Positions 1 through 10,363 of a DNA stretch of 64,000 bases are shown here, one piece after another; positions within the stretch are counted from its first letter, which is position 1; each line of letters begins with the position of its first letter. The notes beneath the pieces were generated by a model. It saw nothing but the letters and a program-made list of their open reading frames with translations, searched no databases and was not told where the DNA came from. The DNA is from Galeopsis tetrahit. Taxonomy: Eukaryota > Streptophyta > Magnoliopsida > Lamiales > Lamiaceae. The position numbers and the translations under genes are program-made. The stretch is from contig OY776129.1 in assembly GCA_963675135.1 (NCBI GenBank), positions 53,890,141 to 53,954,140 of the forward strand, in the 5' to 3' direction.

Positions 1-2
1 CC

Positions 3-2567
3 TCGAAGCTAGGGACCACCCCACCAATCACTCTGCCCGCACCTCCACTAAGTGTGGCAATCCTTACCGCCCCCATTCAAAGAAAGATTCAAATGCCCTC
101 CATGCCGGCATACGATGGTGCATCCGACCCTAGAGTACATCTGTCCAAATACTCCAACTATATGGCCTCAATCGGGGCAACGGACGCCACCCAATGCAGA
201 AATTTCTCCCTAACTTTGGGAGACCGGGCTCATCGATGGTACACAACGCTGAGTCCCGGATCGGTCACCTCATTCCTTGAGCTGGGACAACTCTTTCTGA
301 CCTACTACGGGTCTATTGCTGCTCGCCCAGCCTCAAAGCAACGTTTGGCAAACGTTCGCCAATCTGTAAATGAGTCAGGCAAGGACTTCATCGAGCGCTT
401 CGATAGGCTGGTGATCGATGGGGAGGCCGTGAACGATGAGACGAAGCTGATCTCAGCTGTTTCCGGTCTAAGGATAGGTACCAAGCTTTGGGAATCTATC
501 CATCTTACTTTTCCCAGTTCTTATGCGGACTTCCGCACGAGGGCTGGGAACTTCATTCAAATGGAAGAAATAATGGACGCCGCCAAGGCTAACGAGCAGC
601 CGGAGGCGTCCAAGAGGGTCTGGCCCAAGAAGAATACAAACACAGGGGAGTCATCCCAGCCCAAGAAGGCGACCACTCAAGCTGGCAGTGCTCGCCCAGC
701 CAACTTCAGGCCTTTCGAGGAGTCTCCTGAGATCATCCAGTTCAGGGAATCTCTCTCTGTGGATCCCAGGGGCATTTTCAATGCAGTTAGGGGAAAGAAT
801 ATGCTCCCCCAGGCCAAGCCAATGCATACAAATGATGAAAAACTAGATGGTAGCAAATTCTGCGACTACCACAACTCCATTGGCCACCACACCAATGGGT
901 GTCGAGACTTGGTGAGAAACCTTTTCAAGCTATACAATGAGGGCAAGCTCGCCCAGTTCATCAAGCCTCTCGGAAATGGCGACAACAAGGGGAAGAAACG
1001 TCGCGACGACGGCGACGACCTGCGCCAACAACTGAATCGTCCCAAGCTGACTCCTCCCATGCCACAACATGCTGGCGGCGACATTGATAATGTGGGAGGA
1101 GCTTGTATGGTGATAGAAGGCCCTTTAGGGGGAACTCGGTCTGGGAAAGAACTATCTGTTCGCCGGGCTCAGAGCGAGCAGCGAGCACTGAACAATGTCC
1201 ATCAGGTGTGCGTCGCTCCGACTGCCGAGAAGCCTCTATCTCACCAAATCCTTTTCTCGGACGACGACCTGAACGGCGTGGTGCACCCAAACAATGATGC
1301 TTTGGTCATCACGGGGAAGATCATGGGAACCAACGTCCATCGCATGATGGTCGACACTGGGGCATACACCAACATCCTCTTCAAGCATACTCTGGATGCT
1401 CTCGGTGATTATGCAACATACATCGAGCCTTGCGATGATATAATCGTAGGTTTTGGGGATACGCGCAACCTTCCCATTGGGAAAATCAGACTATCCTTGG
1501 AGTTGGCATCGTCGAAAGAGCCAGAAATGCACCATGCTAGGCAGCTCGACTTCTTGATCATCGACATGCCATCGTCCTACAACGTTTTCCTCGGCCGACC
1601 TTTCTTCAATGAGTTTAAGGCGGCCGTTTCTACTTATTACTACTGTGTAAAATTTCCATCCCCGGCGGGAGTTATAACCGTCAAGGGCGATCAGACGCGG
1701 GCGAGGGAGTGTCTCGTCCGTTTTGCAAAGCGTCATTCTAAGGAAAGTACTATGATTGACCAGTATATTGAGTGTCAAACACAAACAGAGCAAGTGAACT
1801 ACTTGGAGGGTCTTCCTAGCAAGTACCGAAAGATTGAAATTGGGGAGTGCAGTCATAGTTTCGACGACCACCAAGTGGAGGCGAACGAGCACGCCTCCAT
1901 GGAAGTGGACGACCACACCCCAATGGATATCGACGAGCAGACAGTATCGGGCGACCAGCTCCCCGACGACCAGTTGCCAGAAAACTTTCCAGATCTGGAA
2001 CCTAGGTTAGGCTTTGAGCCGGAGTTCGGAATTGAGGATCCTCGTTGGAAGGAGCCTAAAGAGCGGGCGACTTCGGTGGAGGACCTCGAAACCATTCACT
2101 TAAACGAGGCTCGTCCGGAACTCGAGGTATTCATTGGTTCGAATTTACCAGAACATTTGCGATCGGACATGATCGCATTTTTGAAAGAAAACATCAGTGC
2201 ATTTGCCTGGTCGCACGAAGATATGGTGGGCATTCCCACAAATCATGCCTGCCACAGACTAAATATTGATCCAGCAAGGAGACCTATCACCCAAAAACGA
2301 AGGAAATTTGGGCCTGATAAATATGCGGCTTTGGCAGTCGAAGTAGAGGCGATCAACAAAATCATCAAACACACCTTGAAAGCTAAGCTAGATGGATTGA
2401 AGGGCAAATGGGCGGACGAGCTGCACATGGTTCTGTGGGCATATCGGACGACCACGAGGAATTCTACTGGTGAAACTCCTTTCGCACTCGCGTTCGGAAC
2501 CGAAGCTGTCATACCAGCAGAGGGGCAGGTCCCAACTTTTCGAGTAGCAATTATGACGAGCAGTTGA
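3..2567 (+). CDS. gag-pro: Gag-protease polyprotein with RT/integrase deletion (retrotransposon)
   Basis: The frame is open from the window edge, so the true start is upstream; base 54 is only a GTG. From base 54, residues about 15-170 are a retrotransposon gag domain. A C/H zinc-knuckle-like segment (FCDYHNSIGHHTNGC) lies near residue 273. An aspartic protease with the active-site motif VDTG lies near residue 435. The first residues of RT (PITQKRRKFGPDKYAAL) follow, and the frame then jumps directly into the integrase C-terminal half (GLKGKWADELHMVLWAYRTT). The RT YxDD, RNase H and integrase DDE residues are absent. The join is in frame at roughly 2330-2350, so the deletion kept one long ORF. 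A one-base loss near 2550 sends the frame to a stop at 2567, and the remaining integrase tail continues in the next frame. Confidence 0.88.
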   Translation, partial: SKLGTTPPITLPAPPLSVAILTAPIQRKIQMPSMPAYDGASDPRVHLSKYSNYMASIGATDATQCRNFSLTLGDRAHRWYTTLSPGSVTSFLELGQLFLTYYGSIAARPASKQRLANVRQSVNESGKDFIERFDRLVIDGEAVNDETKLISAVSGLRIGTKLWESIHLTFPSSYADFRTRAGNFIQMEEIMDAAKANEQPEASKRVWPKKNTNTGESSQPKKATTQAGSARPANFRPFEESPEIIQFRESLSVDPRGIFNAVRGKNMLPQAKPMHTNDEKLDGSKFCDYHNSIGHHTNGCRDLVRNLFKLYNEGKLAQFIKPLGNGDNKGKKRRDDGDDLRQQLNRPKLTPPMPQHAGGDIDNVGGACMVIEGPLGGTRSGKELSVRRAQSEQRALNNVHQVCVAPTAEKPLSHQILFSDDDLNGVVHPNNDALVITGKIMGTNVHRMMVDTGAYTNILFKHTLDALGDYATYIEPCDDIIVGFGDTRNLPIGKIRLSLELASSKEPEMHHARQLDFLIIDMPSSYNVFLGRPFFNEFKAAVSTYYYCVKFPSPAGVITVKGDQTRARECLVRFAKRHSKESTMIDQYIECQTQTEQVNYLEGLPSKYRKIEIGECSHSFDDHQVEANEHASMEVDDHTPMDIDEQTVSGDQLPDDQLPENFPDLEPRLGFEPEFGIEDPRWKEPKERATSVEDLETIHLNEARPELEVFIGSNLPEHLRSDMIAFLKENISAFAWSHEDMVGIPTNHACHRLNIDPARRPITQKRRKFGPDKYAALAVEVEAINKIIKHTLKAKLDGLKGKWADELHMVLWAYRTTTRNSTGETPFALAFGTEAVIPAEGQVPTFRVAIMTSS

Positions 2568-2881
2568 ATAATGATGCACAGCTCTCCGATTTGGACTTCC
2601 TAGAAGAGCGAAGGCTAACAGCGGACGAGAAGAACGTGGTGTACAAGCAAAGATCAGAGCGCTATTACAACACCAAAGTACGTGCTCGCCAATTCACTAT
2701 CGGCCAGCTCGTACTTCGGAGGGCGACGGAGCAGTCCATTGGCATACTTGGCCCGACTTGGGAGGGTCCGTACCGAATAACGCGCACACTCTTGAACGGA
2801 TCATACGAGCTAGAAGATCTAGAGGGCAAGCCGAGCAAGTACCCGTGGAACGCGGTCAAGCTGAAGAAGTATTACCAGTAA
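2564..2881 (+). pseudogene. Integrase C-terminal tail, frameshifted from the upstream ORF
   Basis: This 105-codon frame contains the typical end of Ty3/gypsy integrase: RARQFTIGQLVLRR, then a GPYRI segment, and it ends NAVKLKKYYQ. It overlaps the preceding ORF by four bases and is shifted by one base. Residues just before the shift (QVPTFRVA) and just after it (LDFLEERR) are adjacent in intact relatives, so the break is a single-base indel at about 2549-2551. It has no start of its own and is a decay product. Confidence 0.85.
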
Positions 2882-3018
2882 GTTTTTAATTTTTTCATAT
2901 TTGTATAGTTTGTATCTAGTGATCATTTCAATACAAGTACAAGTTTTAAATTTCCGTCAAGGGCTGGATAAGTTTGAATTTTTTAGACAAGGCTCTGCGT
3001 AGCCATCTAGGAAACAAA
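2882..3018 (+). other. Spacer between pol and repeat block
   Basis: AT-rich non-coding sequence after the integrase stop. Nothing is recognised in it beyond its position inside the retrotransposon. Confidence 0.5.
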
Positions 3019-3372
3019 GACGAGCACTCTTTTAACGATGCTCGCAAGGTAGTGGCGACGACGATCACTACCTACCAAACAAAAAAGAGTTCAACCGATG
3101 AATGGTTAACTCTAAAAGACGAGCACTCTTTCTTAACGATGCTCGCAAAATAAAGACGAGCACTCTTTCTTAAAGATGCTCGCAAGGTGGCGACGACGAT
3201 CACTACCTACCAAACAAAAAAGAGTTCAACCGACGAATGATTAACTCTAAAAGACGAGCACTCTTTCTTAAAGATGCTCGCAACACAAAGACGAGCACTC
3301 TTTCTTAAAGATGCTCGCAAGGCAAAGACGAGCACTCTCCCGCAAAGATGCTCGCAAAAAAAGTACTTATTA
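3019..3372 (+). repeat. Tandem repeats inside the Tat element
   Basis: Six copies of a core of about 36 bp start with GACGAGCACTC and contain GATGCTCGCAA. Two copies carry an extra block of about 60 bp (GGCGACGACGATCACTACC and onward). Every core holds the inverted pair CGAGCA/TGCTCG, so it could fold as a hairpin. The same CGAGCA/TGCTCG words recur in the 3' LTR near 6970 and 7015. Tandem subrepeats between pol and the 3' end are common in Tat elements and can seed satellite DNA. Confidence 0.88.
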
Positions 3373-3519
3373 AAAAATGCTTGCAAAAATTAATCATAAC
3401 ATAAATCGAAAAGCACACATCATAAGCAAAAATTTCCATTCATTGAAAAGCCTTAAAAGGCTGAAATTACAAAAAGGCCTTAATGGCTGAGCAGTCCTAA
3501 AAACAGAAATAAAATACAA

Positions 3520-6263
3520 CTAAGCTACTGGAGCATTCTCCTTGGCTTCCATTTCATTCACAACCTCCTCGGCAGGAGCACCCTGTTCGCCCTGTTGAGG
3601 TGGGGAGTCTTGTGGAGGGTTCGAGAAGAGGACCGGAACACCCAACAGTCGAGGGAACAGGAGTCCCAACTCCATCAAAGGAAGCAGAGGGAGTTCTGTT
3701 TCCGGCTGAGGATTCTCCTTCATAAGGAGGTCGTCCAAAAACCCGCCGAGTGGAGTCACATCCACTCCTGGATGAACTTCCAATAACCGATGAATGAGCC
3801 CGTGAGCAGTAAGCGCCACCGATAACATGGCCGCACCCCCAGCGAGCTCATTGGTCTCATCTCGCTCCTCCGTCAGGTCGACCAGCTGTTGTCGAAGAGT
3901 GGCCAACTCTTCCTCGTCAGTTGCGGATTTATTTTGAAGAGTTCTTACCTCGTCCTCGGCAGTCTTGAGGCGAGCACGGAGACGTTCGATCTCTTGGAGA
4001 TCTTCCTGATCCTTCTTTCGAATCGTCTCAAGTTGGGCCTCAGAATCGGCCAACTTTGCCTCGACATCGGCCAACTTGGTCTCAAGGTCGACCACCTTCC
4101 TCTCGACAATAGCTTTAGCCTTGGCCATTTGGGCGAGCTTCGCACTCCTGTCCTCGCTGACTTTGCGGCTCTCGGCGATCTGGCTGGCGAGCTTCTCCAT
4201 CGTATAAGACGCCCGGCTCAAGTCTATGGCGACCAATCTCGCATTCTCCAGCGAGTTATGGTTGTCCACCTCGTCGACCAGTGTGGTCGTCAGCGATCGA
4301 GGCAGATTCTTCACAGCCCTTAGTGCGATCGGATTCAGGGGCTCTCTGTCGACCGGATCCCGCGACCGGTAGAAGCCGAGGAGGTTCGGGTTGAAAGGTT
4401 CGACGATCCGACAGTCGGCAACACTATTAGAGAAGAAGGAAAAAATTTAGGAAAAGGTACTTGGAAATATTATAAAAATCTCATTGATAAATAAACTTAC
4501 TTGGCAACCCTTGCGGCATCCCAGCCGAGAAGGGTGTTGTCTCCCTGAGCCCTCTCCCCGGCCGACGAGCTCGCGGCGATCTCTCGCGACCGAGTATTAC
4601 GGGGAGGAGGGGATACGACTTGTGTGGGGGGAGGCGAGGGAGATCTCCTCGGCGAGATCCTCTGCTCGGTAGCAGGTGGGCGAGAAGAGCCCCCTCGGTT
4701 TAGTTTAGCGATCTTCTTGGGTGGAGCCCCCGAGGTCTCCCCTCCTTTCCTTTTCTTGCCGGAGCCGTCAACTACCTTGCGCTCGCGCAGCATTCTCGCT
4801 TGTTGCATCATCCTGCTCGACAGTATGCGATCAACTTCGATGGATGGAGGAAGGTAAGTGACAACTCTCTCTGGGACCACTACTAAGAAAGGCGAGGAGT
4901 CAGTGTTTACGAAGAGCAAATTCACAAAAAACTTATAAATATGTTGATACCTGGAGGGAACTCTCGAGTGAAGTGATGAGGAGGTACTCTGAGACCTGCT
5001 CGCTCACGCATACACTCCCTGTTCAGAAAGCGACAGGACCTCTCCAGGTAGCGATGGTTGAGTACGCAGCAAATATGGTATTGGAAGAGGGGCGTGAGAC
5101 GGTGCTCGGCGGTCTTCTTGCGAACAATTTCACCTACAAAAACGAGGAGTTAGTCAGTATAGACAAGAACGAGCAGAGATAAAAAAAACTTACCACGAAT
5201 TCTTTGATATTCAGTGTCAAGGGGAATGCGATCCGAGGAGCCATCCGGCCTCACTGGACTTTTCCAGTCCCCGGCTACCCACCACCAGTTGGTTTTCCAA
5301 TCTCTAATTTTGTTGGGAACCCCTTCAACCAACTTGAAATTATCACGGCCCCTCACGTAATAGTATCCGTGGCCGACCTTCTCTCTGGCCTCGGCCGCCT
5401 GAAGGAGATAGTTAATCTCTTTAGGGCTTAGCCATGTGTTCCGACATCCGTTCTCGGCCGCCACCAGGCCGAACAGTGTAAGAATGTCGATCAGGTTCGA
5501 CCAACCGTTCGGCAAAATTTGAGAAGGGGCCACTTTTAAGAAATGTAAAAAATTTGAGATACTGGGGTGCAGGGGGAACCTAAGCCCTGCCTCCATCATG
5601 CCGATGTTGACGGCGACCATCCCTTCTGGCGGCTGGTCGGCCCTCTCATCCGGGCGAGGAACAAAGAAACAAACGTCGGCCGGCAGCTGATATTTCTTCC
5701 TGGAATTTTCTAGCTGTGCCGAGGAGACCTTGCTCGCATATTTGCTCGCTTCATACTCAGTTTGGAAAGCTTCTCGGTGCGGGCGAGGAACCTCTCGAGG
5801 AGGGTATTCGCAGAAATATTTATAATAGGCCTCCCTCGAGACCTCGTCGCCATCCAGATTCTCCCTACCACTCAAAATGTCCTTTATGCTCTCTGCATAC
5901 TGAACAACTTCCTCGAAGTCCTCGCGGAGACTCCTCGTCAAGGTCTCCTCGACTTGGGCAGTTTCTATCTGTTCGCCCACCCCTCGATTCAAATCCGGAT
6001 CACACGGTCTCCTCGTCAGTCTCCTCGGCATCATTGCCGGCATCCTCCCTGTCGGACTCGTCGACATCGACGACCACTGCCTTTCCAATATTTCGGACTC
6101 CAACATTTATAGGTTCGGGGGAGTGGATCCTAGAGTCCGAAGAGGATGCCCTCTCCATTAGAGCCAAAGCCAAACGGTCTACGCCGCCGGAATTCTCAAA
6201 ACCACCAACCAACGGCGGCGGACCACCGTCGGAACCACCACCGGAGCCACCACCAACTTCCAT
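3520..6263 (-). CDS. Antisense ORF of Tat element, spliced, putative gypsy-type transposon domain protein
   Basis: The four exons I infer by splice consensus and phase are 6263-5194, 5133-4951, 4882-4501 and 4423-3520. Donors are GTAAG, GTATC and GTAAG; the three acceptors end GTAG, TTAG and ATAG. The phases 1, 1 and 2 keep one frame to the stop. Exon 1 holds a PF04195-like ('putative gypsy type transposon') region with SISNFLHFLKVAPSQILPN and the aromatic stretch WKTNWWWVAGDW. Exon 3 is basic and Ser/Pro-rich, suggesting nuclear localisation. Exon 4 has a long coiled coil (heptad-rich, VEAKLADSEAQLETI). The function is not known for the family. In exon 1 an acidic N-terminal frame starting at 6263 shifts by one base near 6003; alternatively translation starts at 6106 in the downstream frame. 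A TATA box lies upstream at 6447-6455. Confidence 0.8.
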
Positions 6264-6446
6264 TTTTTCTATAGAAACGGGGGAGAAAGAAGTTTTAAAA
6301 AAGAAAATGCAAGTTGTTTACCTTATTGACGATCGAAAACCACCCAAACACGCCGGAAAAGCTTGAAGTAGAAAGTTTAGAAGAAATCTCGAGAAAGGTT
6401 CGAAAGTTGCAGAAAAGCGAAAGTGTTCTTATGAAGATAAAGGGCC

Positions 6447-6455
6447 TATTTATAG
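6447..6455 (-). promoter_or_regulatory. TATA box of the antisense ORF
   Basis: TATAAATAG reads on the minus strand about 185 bases upstream of the first in-frame ATG at 6263. A C/T-rich leader follows. The spacing fits a dedicated internal promoter for the antisense gene, independent of the LTR. No transcript evidence is available. Confidence 0.55.
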
Positions 6456-6824
6456 GCAAAGTTGTGCAGGGACCTATGTGCAAAAAACGGGGTCAAAAAC
6501 GCAATTTTCCCAAAAATTTGGGTCTTTCCCGAATTCAAGTTCGGCGAGTGGGCCACACGCGCGACCTTTGAGGTCGGCACGCGCCCCACGCGCTAAATTC
6601 AAATTTCGGGCGCCGACCACGCGCCTGACACGTGTCAGATCCGTCATCATGAAAAGTTGCTTCGATAATCGTGCTCGGCGCTGGAGACGAGGCGACCGCC
6701 TCTTTCTCACGTCATCAAGATCTCAAATTTGATTTTGTTTTGTCAAACAATCTCACCTTCCAAGACGACCATACTGCTCGCCTTACCATTCTGCGAATAC
6801 GAAGAAAGGCGACCAGGGGGCAAA

Positions 6825-7498
6825 TGTTATACCTAGTCAAAGAAGTCAATCTTTGACAAGTCAATCCTAGTCATCAGTTTACGTGGCGAGGACCAGTCAA
6901 CAAAGTCTTGCGACGACTAGTCAACAAGACCAAGAAAATGTAATAGAATAGATGTATTTAATATATTTAAGTGCTCGCTCAAAGATGTGGGCGAGCACAT
7001 GTTTTAGTTAGCTGCTCGCCCAAATGTGTGTCGAGCACATATCTATCTTAGCTAGAATAGTCTAAGTACTGAAGCCTTGGGAGACAGCATGGAGCGTGGC
7101 GACCACACTCCTCGAAATGGTCCTCCGGCGACCACCGTAGCTCAGCTCCTCGGCATTCCGGCGAGGACGAGCACCAAAGGCGGTTTAGCATTAAATGCGC
7201 CATCAAAGGCAGAAGACAGGTCCAATGAGGGCGTGCCACGTGTAAAGGGCGGGCAGCCCCTAGAAACCACTATATAATGCCTAAAAGAGGCTCATTTGTA
7301 CACAAGTTACCCATTCCTACAAATCACTCCCATCCCAAAGCAATAAACACTCCCAAGCTTCTAAAGCTTTAGCTTCTCCAAAAAGCTATTTTTGGTGTTC
7401 TTCTTTGTTCTTCAATAGATCATCAAGATCATCACATAAATACTCCCTAAACATGTAATAAACCCCCGATCATTATACATGTTTGTCTCGTGCTAACA
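6825..7498 (+). repeat. 3' LTR of Tat element 1
   Basis: It starts TGTTATACC directly after a purine-rich tract (AGGGGGCAAA, ending 6824) and ends GCTAACA, giving short inverted ends TGTTA/TAACA. A TATA box (TATATAA) lies at 7271-7277, and AATAAA-like signals (AATAAACAC, AATAAACCC) lie downstream. Length is about 674 bp. The second LTR is outside the window, so the boundary rests on terminal motifs only. Confidence 0.75.
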
Positions 7499-7741
7499 AA
7501 TAGTCCACATACGAATCAACCATCAAAAGCACGTACAACACAATCGTTTATATAATTTTAAGCAAATCACAATAGTTAAAAAGTGTGAGTTCATATTATG
7601 AAAAATATTAATGTATTGTTGTATATTGAAAAAAATACTAATATCGTTTAGTCTACAAATATTCAATTTTTTCGTTTATTTTATAAATAACATGGAACTT
7701 GTAACATACGAACTAACAAAGAGAAACATAGAAAATGAACG
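7499..7741. other. Intergenic, no gene seen
   Basis: AT-rich flank between the LTR and an inverted-repeat element. Bases 7499-7503 (AATAG) should be the target duplication of the LTR element, but the partner copy is off-window. Confidence 0.5.
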
Positions 7742-8047
7742 GATTTGATCCCCTGTTCCATTAAACTATTTCATCTACTATTCCATTATTTAGATGACAG
7801 ACACATATCTTACCTTTATATCTCTTTAGTTTCCTACTAACATCTTGTTAACACCATGAACAGGTTTTATATTCCCATAAATCAGCATATTTTCATTTCA
7901 AATATGGAGAAAGAGTCAAGTAACGGACTAATGTTATTAATAAGATGTTAGTAGGAAACTAAAGTGATAGGAAAGTAAGACACATGACTGTCATCTAAAC
8001 AATGAAATAGTAAATGGAATAGGTTAATGAAATAGGGGATCCAATCT
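7742..8047. mobile_element. MITE-like inverted-repeat element
   Basis: Two arms of about 110 bp are imperfect inverted copies. The left arm carries GATCCCCTGTTCCATTAAAC, then TTTAGATGACAG and TTTCCTACTAACATCTT. The right arm carries the reverse complements up to AGGGGATCCAATC. The centre is short (about 90 bp). I could not find a convincing target duplication, so the superfamily is undetermined. It lies about 170 bases downstream of the receptor kinase stop codon. Confidence 0.75.
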
Positions 8048-8219
8048 GGAAAACCGAATTATCTAATTTTTGTACATATATGTGTTGCCATGATACTATA
8101 CACATAATACATGAAACAAAAGAGCAAGAGCCCCTGATATTGTCTCCGTAAATCAATCATTTTCTAGACAAAAGAATATGATCATATAAACAGAAACATA
8201 CTCGCATGGTACTATATAT

Positions 8220-10363
8220 TTAACCACAAATTTCCTCAACGCGTTGTCTAACTTCAACCATGGATGGTCTGCTCTCAGGAGTGTGACAAGTGCAAGAAAG
8301 TGCAAGGTGCAGCATCTGCACTATTGCCTCCTCAACAGTTTCACAATTAACCAATTCAGGATCAAACACGTGAACCATTCCCTTCTCTTGGATAACTGAT
8401 TGCACCCACTTAGGAAGCTCAATCCCTTCCTCTACAACAAGCATATCTGGATCTTTACTAGTCACAAGTTCCAAAAGAAGAACGCCAAAGCTGTAGATGT
8501 CAGCTTTCTGTGACGCTCTGCGCGTATCCATCACTTCAGGGGCTCGATAGCCATTGAGTTTGGGAGAGGAGGAAACAAGCTGAGTTAGGCCAAACTCTGT
8601 GACTCGGGCGCTGTAGTAATCGGTGAAGAAGATGTTGGACGATTTGATGTTGCCGTGTGTGGTTGCACTGCTCTTTGAGTGGAGATATTCGATTGCAAAT
8701 GCACTTCCAACAATAATTCTTGCCCTGATTTCCCATGATACACTCTTGTTTCCTGTTGAATATCAAAGTTGAGGAAAAATATTATGGAAACATATATAGA
8801 TAGATAGATAAGCCAACATACATGATAAATGGAGTAAGTTTACAATTTAGAATTCAAAAGATGGAATAACTATTAAGTTAGGTAAAAACATCAATGTGAG
8901 ACTTGAAAGATAAAGCATATCAATCAAAGACAACGAATTGTTCGTGTTAAGCATAATCGACCCCTTATTATCTTTAATACGCGACACGTGAAAGATAACA
9001 TAACATTAAAATAAAATAGTATGTATTCAGGTTATATGTAGGACAATTTCAAGAATCATGAATTGTAACATGGTATAATTGGAAAAGTAATGCAAGAAAA
9101 AAGTGTAATTATACCTTGAGAATGAAGGAGTTGAGATAAACTCCCTCTAGGCATGGGCTCATACAGAAGAAGTTTCTCATCTCTACCATAGAAATATCCT
9201 CTAAGGGGCTCCAAATTCTCATGAATTAGTGACCCCACCTCCTCAATCTTAGCAATGAAATCTTGCTCAGAAACACAAACATTTTTCAACCTCTTCACAA
9301 TCACTTCAACCCCACTCTCAAAATACGCCTTGTATGTTGACCCAACACTCCCTTTTCCCTTCTCAATCGCCTCCGCTGACGACGTCAGCAGCTCTTCCAA
9401 GCTGAAAACCTCAACATACTCACCAAAAAACACCAATCCATCACTCCCACGCTTCTTAATTGATGAATTTTGTCTCTCGTTGAAACTATAATTAATAATT
9501 GAAGAATTTTGAATCGGAGCTGCCATTGCCAATGGCATGACAGGGGAACGTGGGAGGATTTTTCGCTTCCGATAAGTTTTACAGGAAACTAACAAAATGA
9601 CGAGAAGCAACACTAAGACTAGGAATGATCCTACTACAATTCCAGCTATTGCTCCATCGGAGAGGCTATTTCCGTCATTACTTGAGCAGGAAGAAAGAGG
9701 TCCGCCGCACAGAGAGGTTCCTAGAAAAGATTGATCGCCAAAATTAGTTGCTAAATTAGACGGAACATTGCCCGTTAATCCGCCGTTAAATGACACGTTA
9801 AAATTTCGCAACTGATTGAGGCTATTTAAATCCGGAATTGATCCGGTGAAATTGTTGTTCTCCAAATACAACATTCTCAATCTGATCAGGTTGTTGAATT
9901 CGGGCGGAAGGTTTCCGGAGAAGGCGTTTCCTGCGAAATTCACTCGTACGAGATTCGACAAAGTGAAGAAACTCGCCGGAATTTCACCGGAGAAGTTGTT
10001 CCCCTGCAAATGAATTTCCTCGAGGTGTGTGCATGACGCCAAATCGGAGGGGATTTGGCCGGAAAGGGAGTTTCCCCGGAGGCTGAGCGCTTGAAGTTGG
10101 GTCAAGTTTCCGATGGAATTCGGCGGGAGGTCTCCTCTGAGGCCACACCCCGGCAGACGAAGTTCGGTCACGCGGTTAGTTGTGGTGTTGCATTTCACGC
10201 CTAGCCACGAACAGGGCGTGGCGGCGGTGGTGTTCCAGAGGAGGGTGCGGCCACGAACGGCGGTTTGAAGGCGGAGGAGGGCGGTGCGGTCGGCGGAGAG
10301 ATCGGAGAGTATGGGAGGAAGGAGAGTGAGGGAGAGGAAAAGGAGATAACAGTAGGACATCAT
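8220..10363 (-). CDS. LRR receptor-like pseudokinase, LRR-III type (RLK902/RKL1-like)
   Basis: Exons are 10363-9115 and 8752-8220, with donor AAG|GTAT and acceptor CAACAG, phase 1, giving 593 codons. Residues 1-20 are a signal peptide. An LRR N-terminal cap with Trp/Cys (CSWLGVKC) follows, then about five LRRs (70-210). The transmembrane helix is at 238-261 with a basic stop-transfer (KTYRKRK). The kinase-like domain spans about 325 to the end. The ATP-site lysine is kept (VIVKRL, K357), but the glycine loop is poor, HRD is replaced by HGN and DFG by EFG, so catalysis is not expected. APE is kept (YRAPEVM). This matches plant LRR-III 'probable inactive receptor kinases', single-pass plasma membrane proteins that act through partners. 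The segment between the hinge and the first helix of the C-lobe is short. The signal peptide begins at the second residue of the ORF, supporting this start. Confidence 0.92.

Larger units (their letters stand above)
1..7498 (+). mobile_element. Tat-lineage Ty3/gypsy retrotransposon, 5' truncated by the window edge, internally deleted
   Basis: The order along the + strand is gag, aspartic protease, a remnant of RT joined to the integrase tail, a tandem-repeat block, an antisense spliced ORF with a 'putative gypsy type transposon' domain, a purine-rich tract and a 3' LTR. An antisense extra ORF downstream of integrase is known from Tat-lineage elements (for example Grande). No chromodomain follows integrase, which fits Tat. 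The 5' LTR and primer binding site lie left of the window, so LTR divergence and target duplication cannot be scored. Reverse transcriptase, RNase H and the integrase catalytic core are deleted, so the copy is non-autonomous. Confidence 0.93.

Noticed and set aside
961..1290. Minus-strand open frames opposite gag
   Set aside because: They mirror the codon structure of the gag-protease ORF and have no domain of their own.
8536..8766. 76-codon minus-strand frame in the kinase region
   Set aside because: It is an out-of-phase reading of the second exon of the receptor pseudokinase; the correct phase restores the kinase-like domain.
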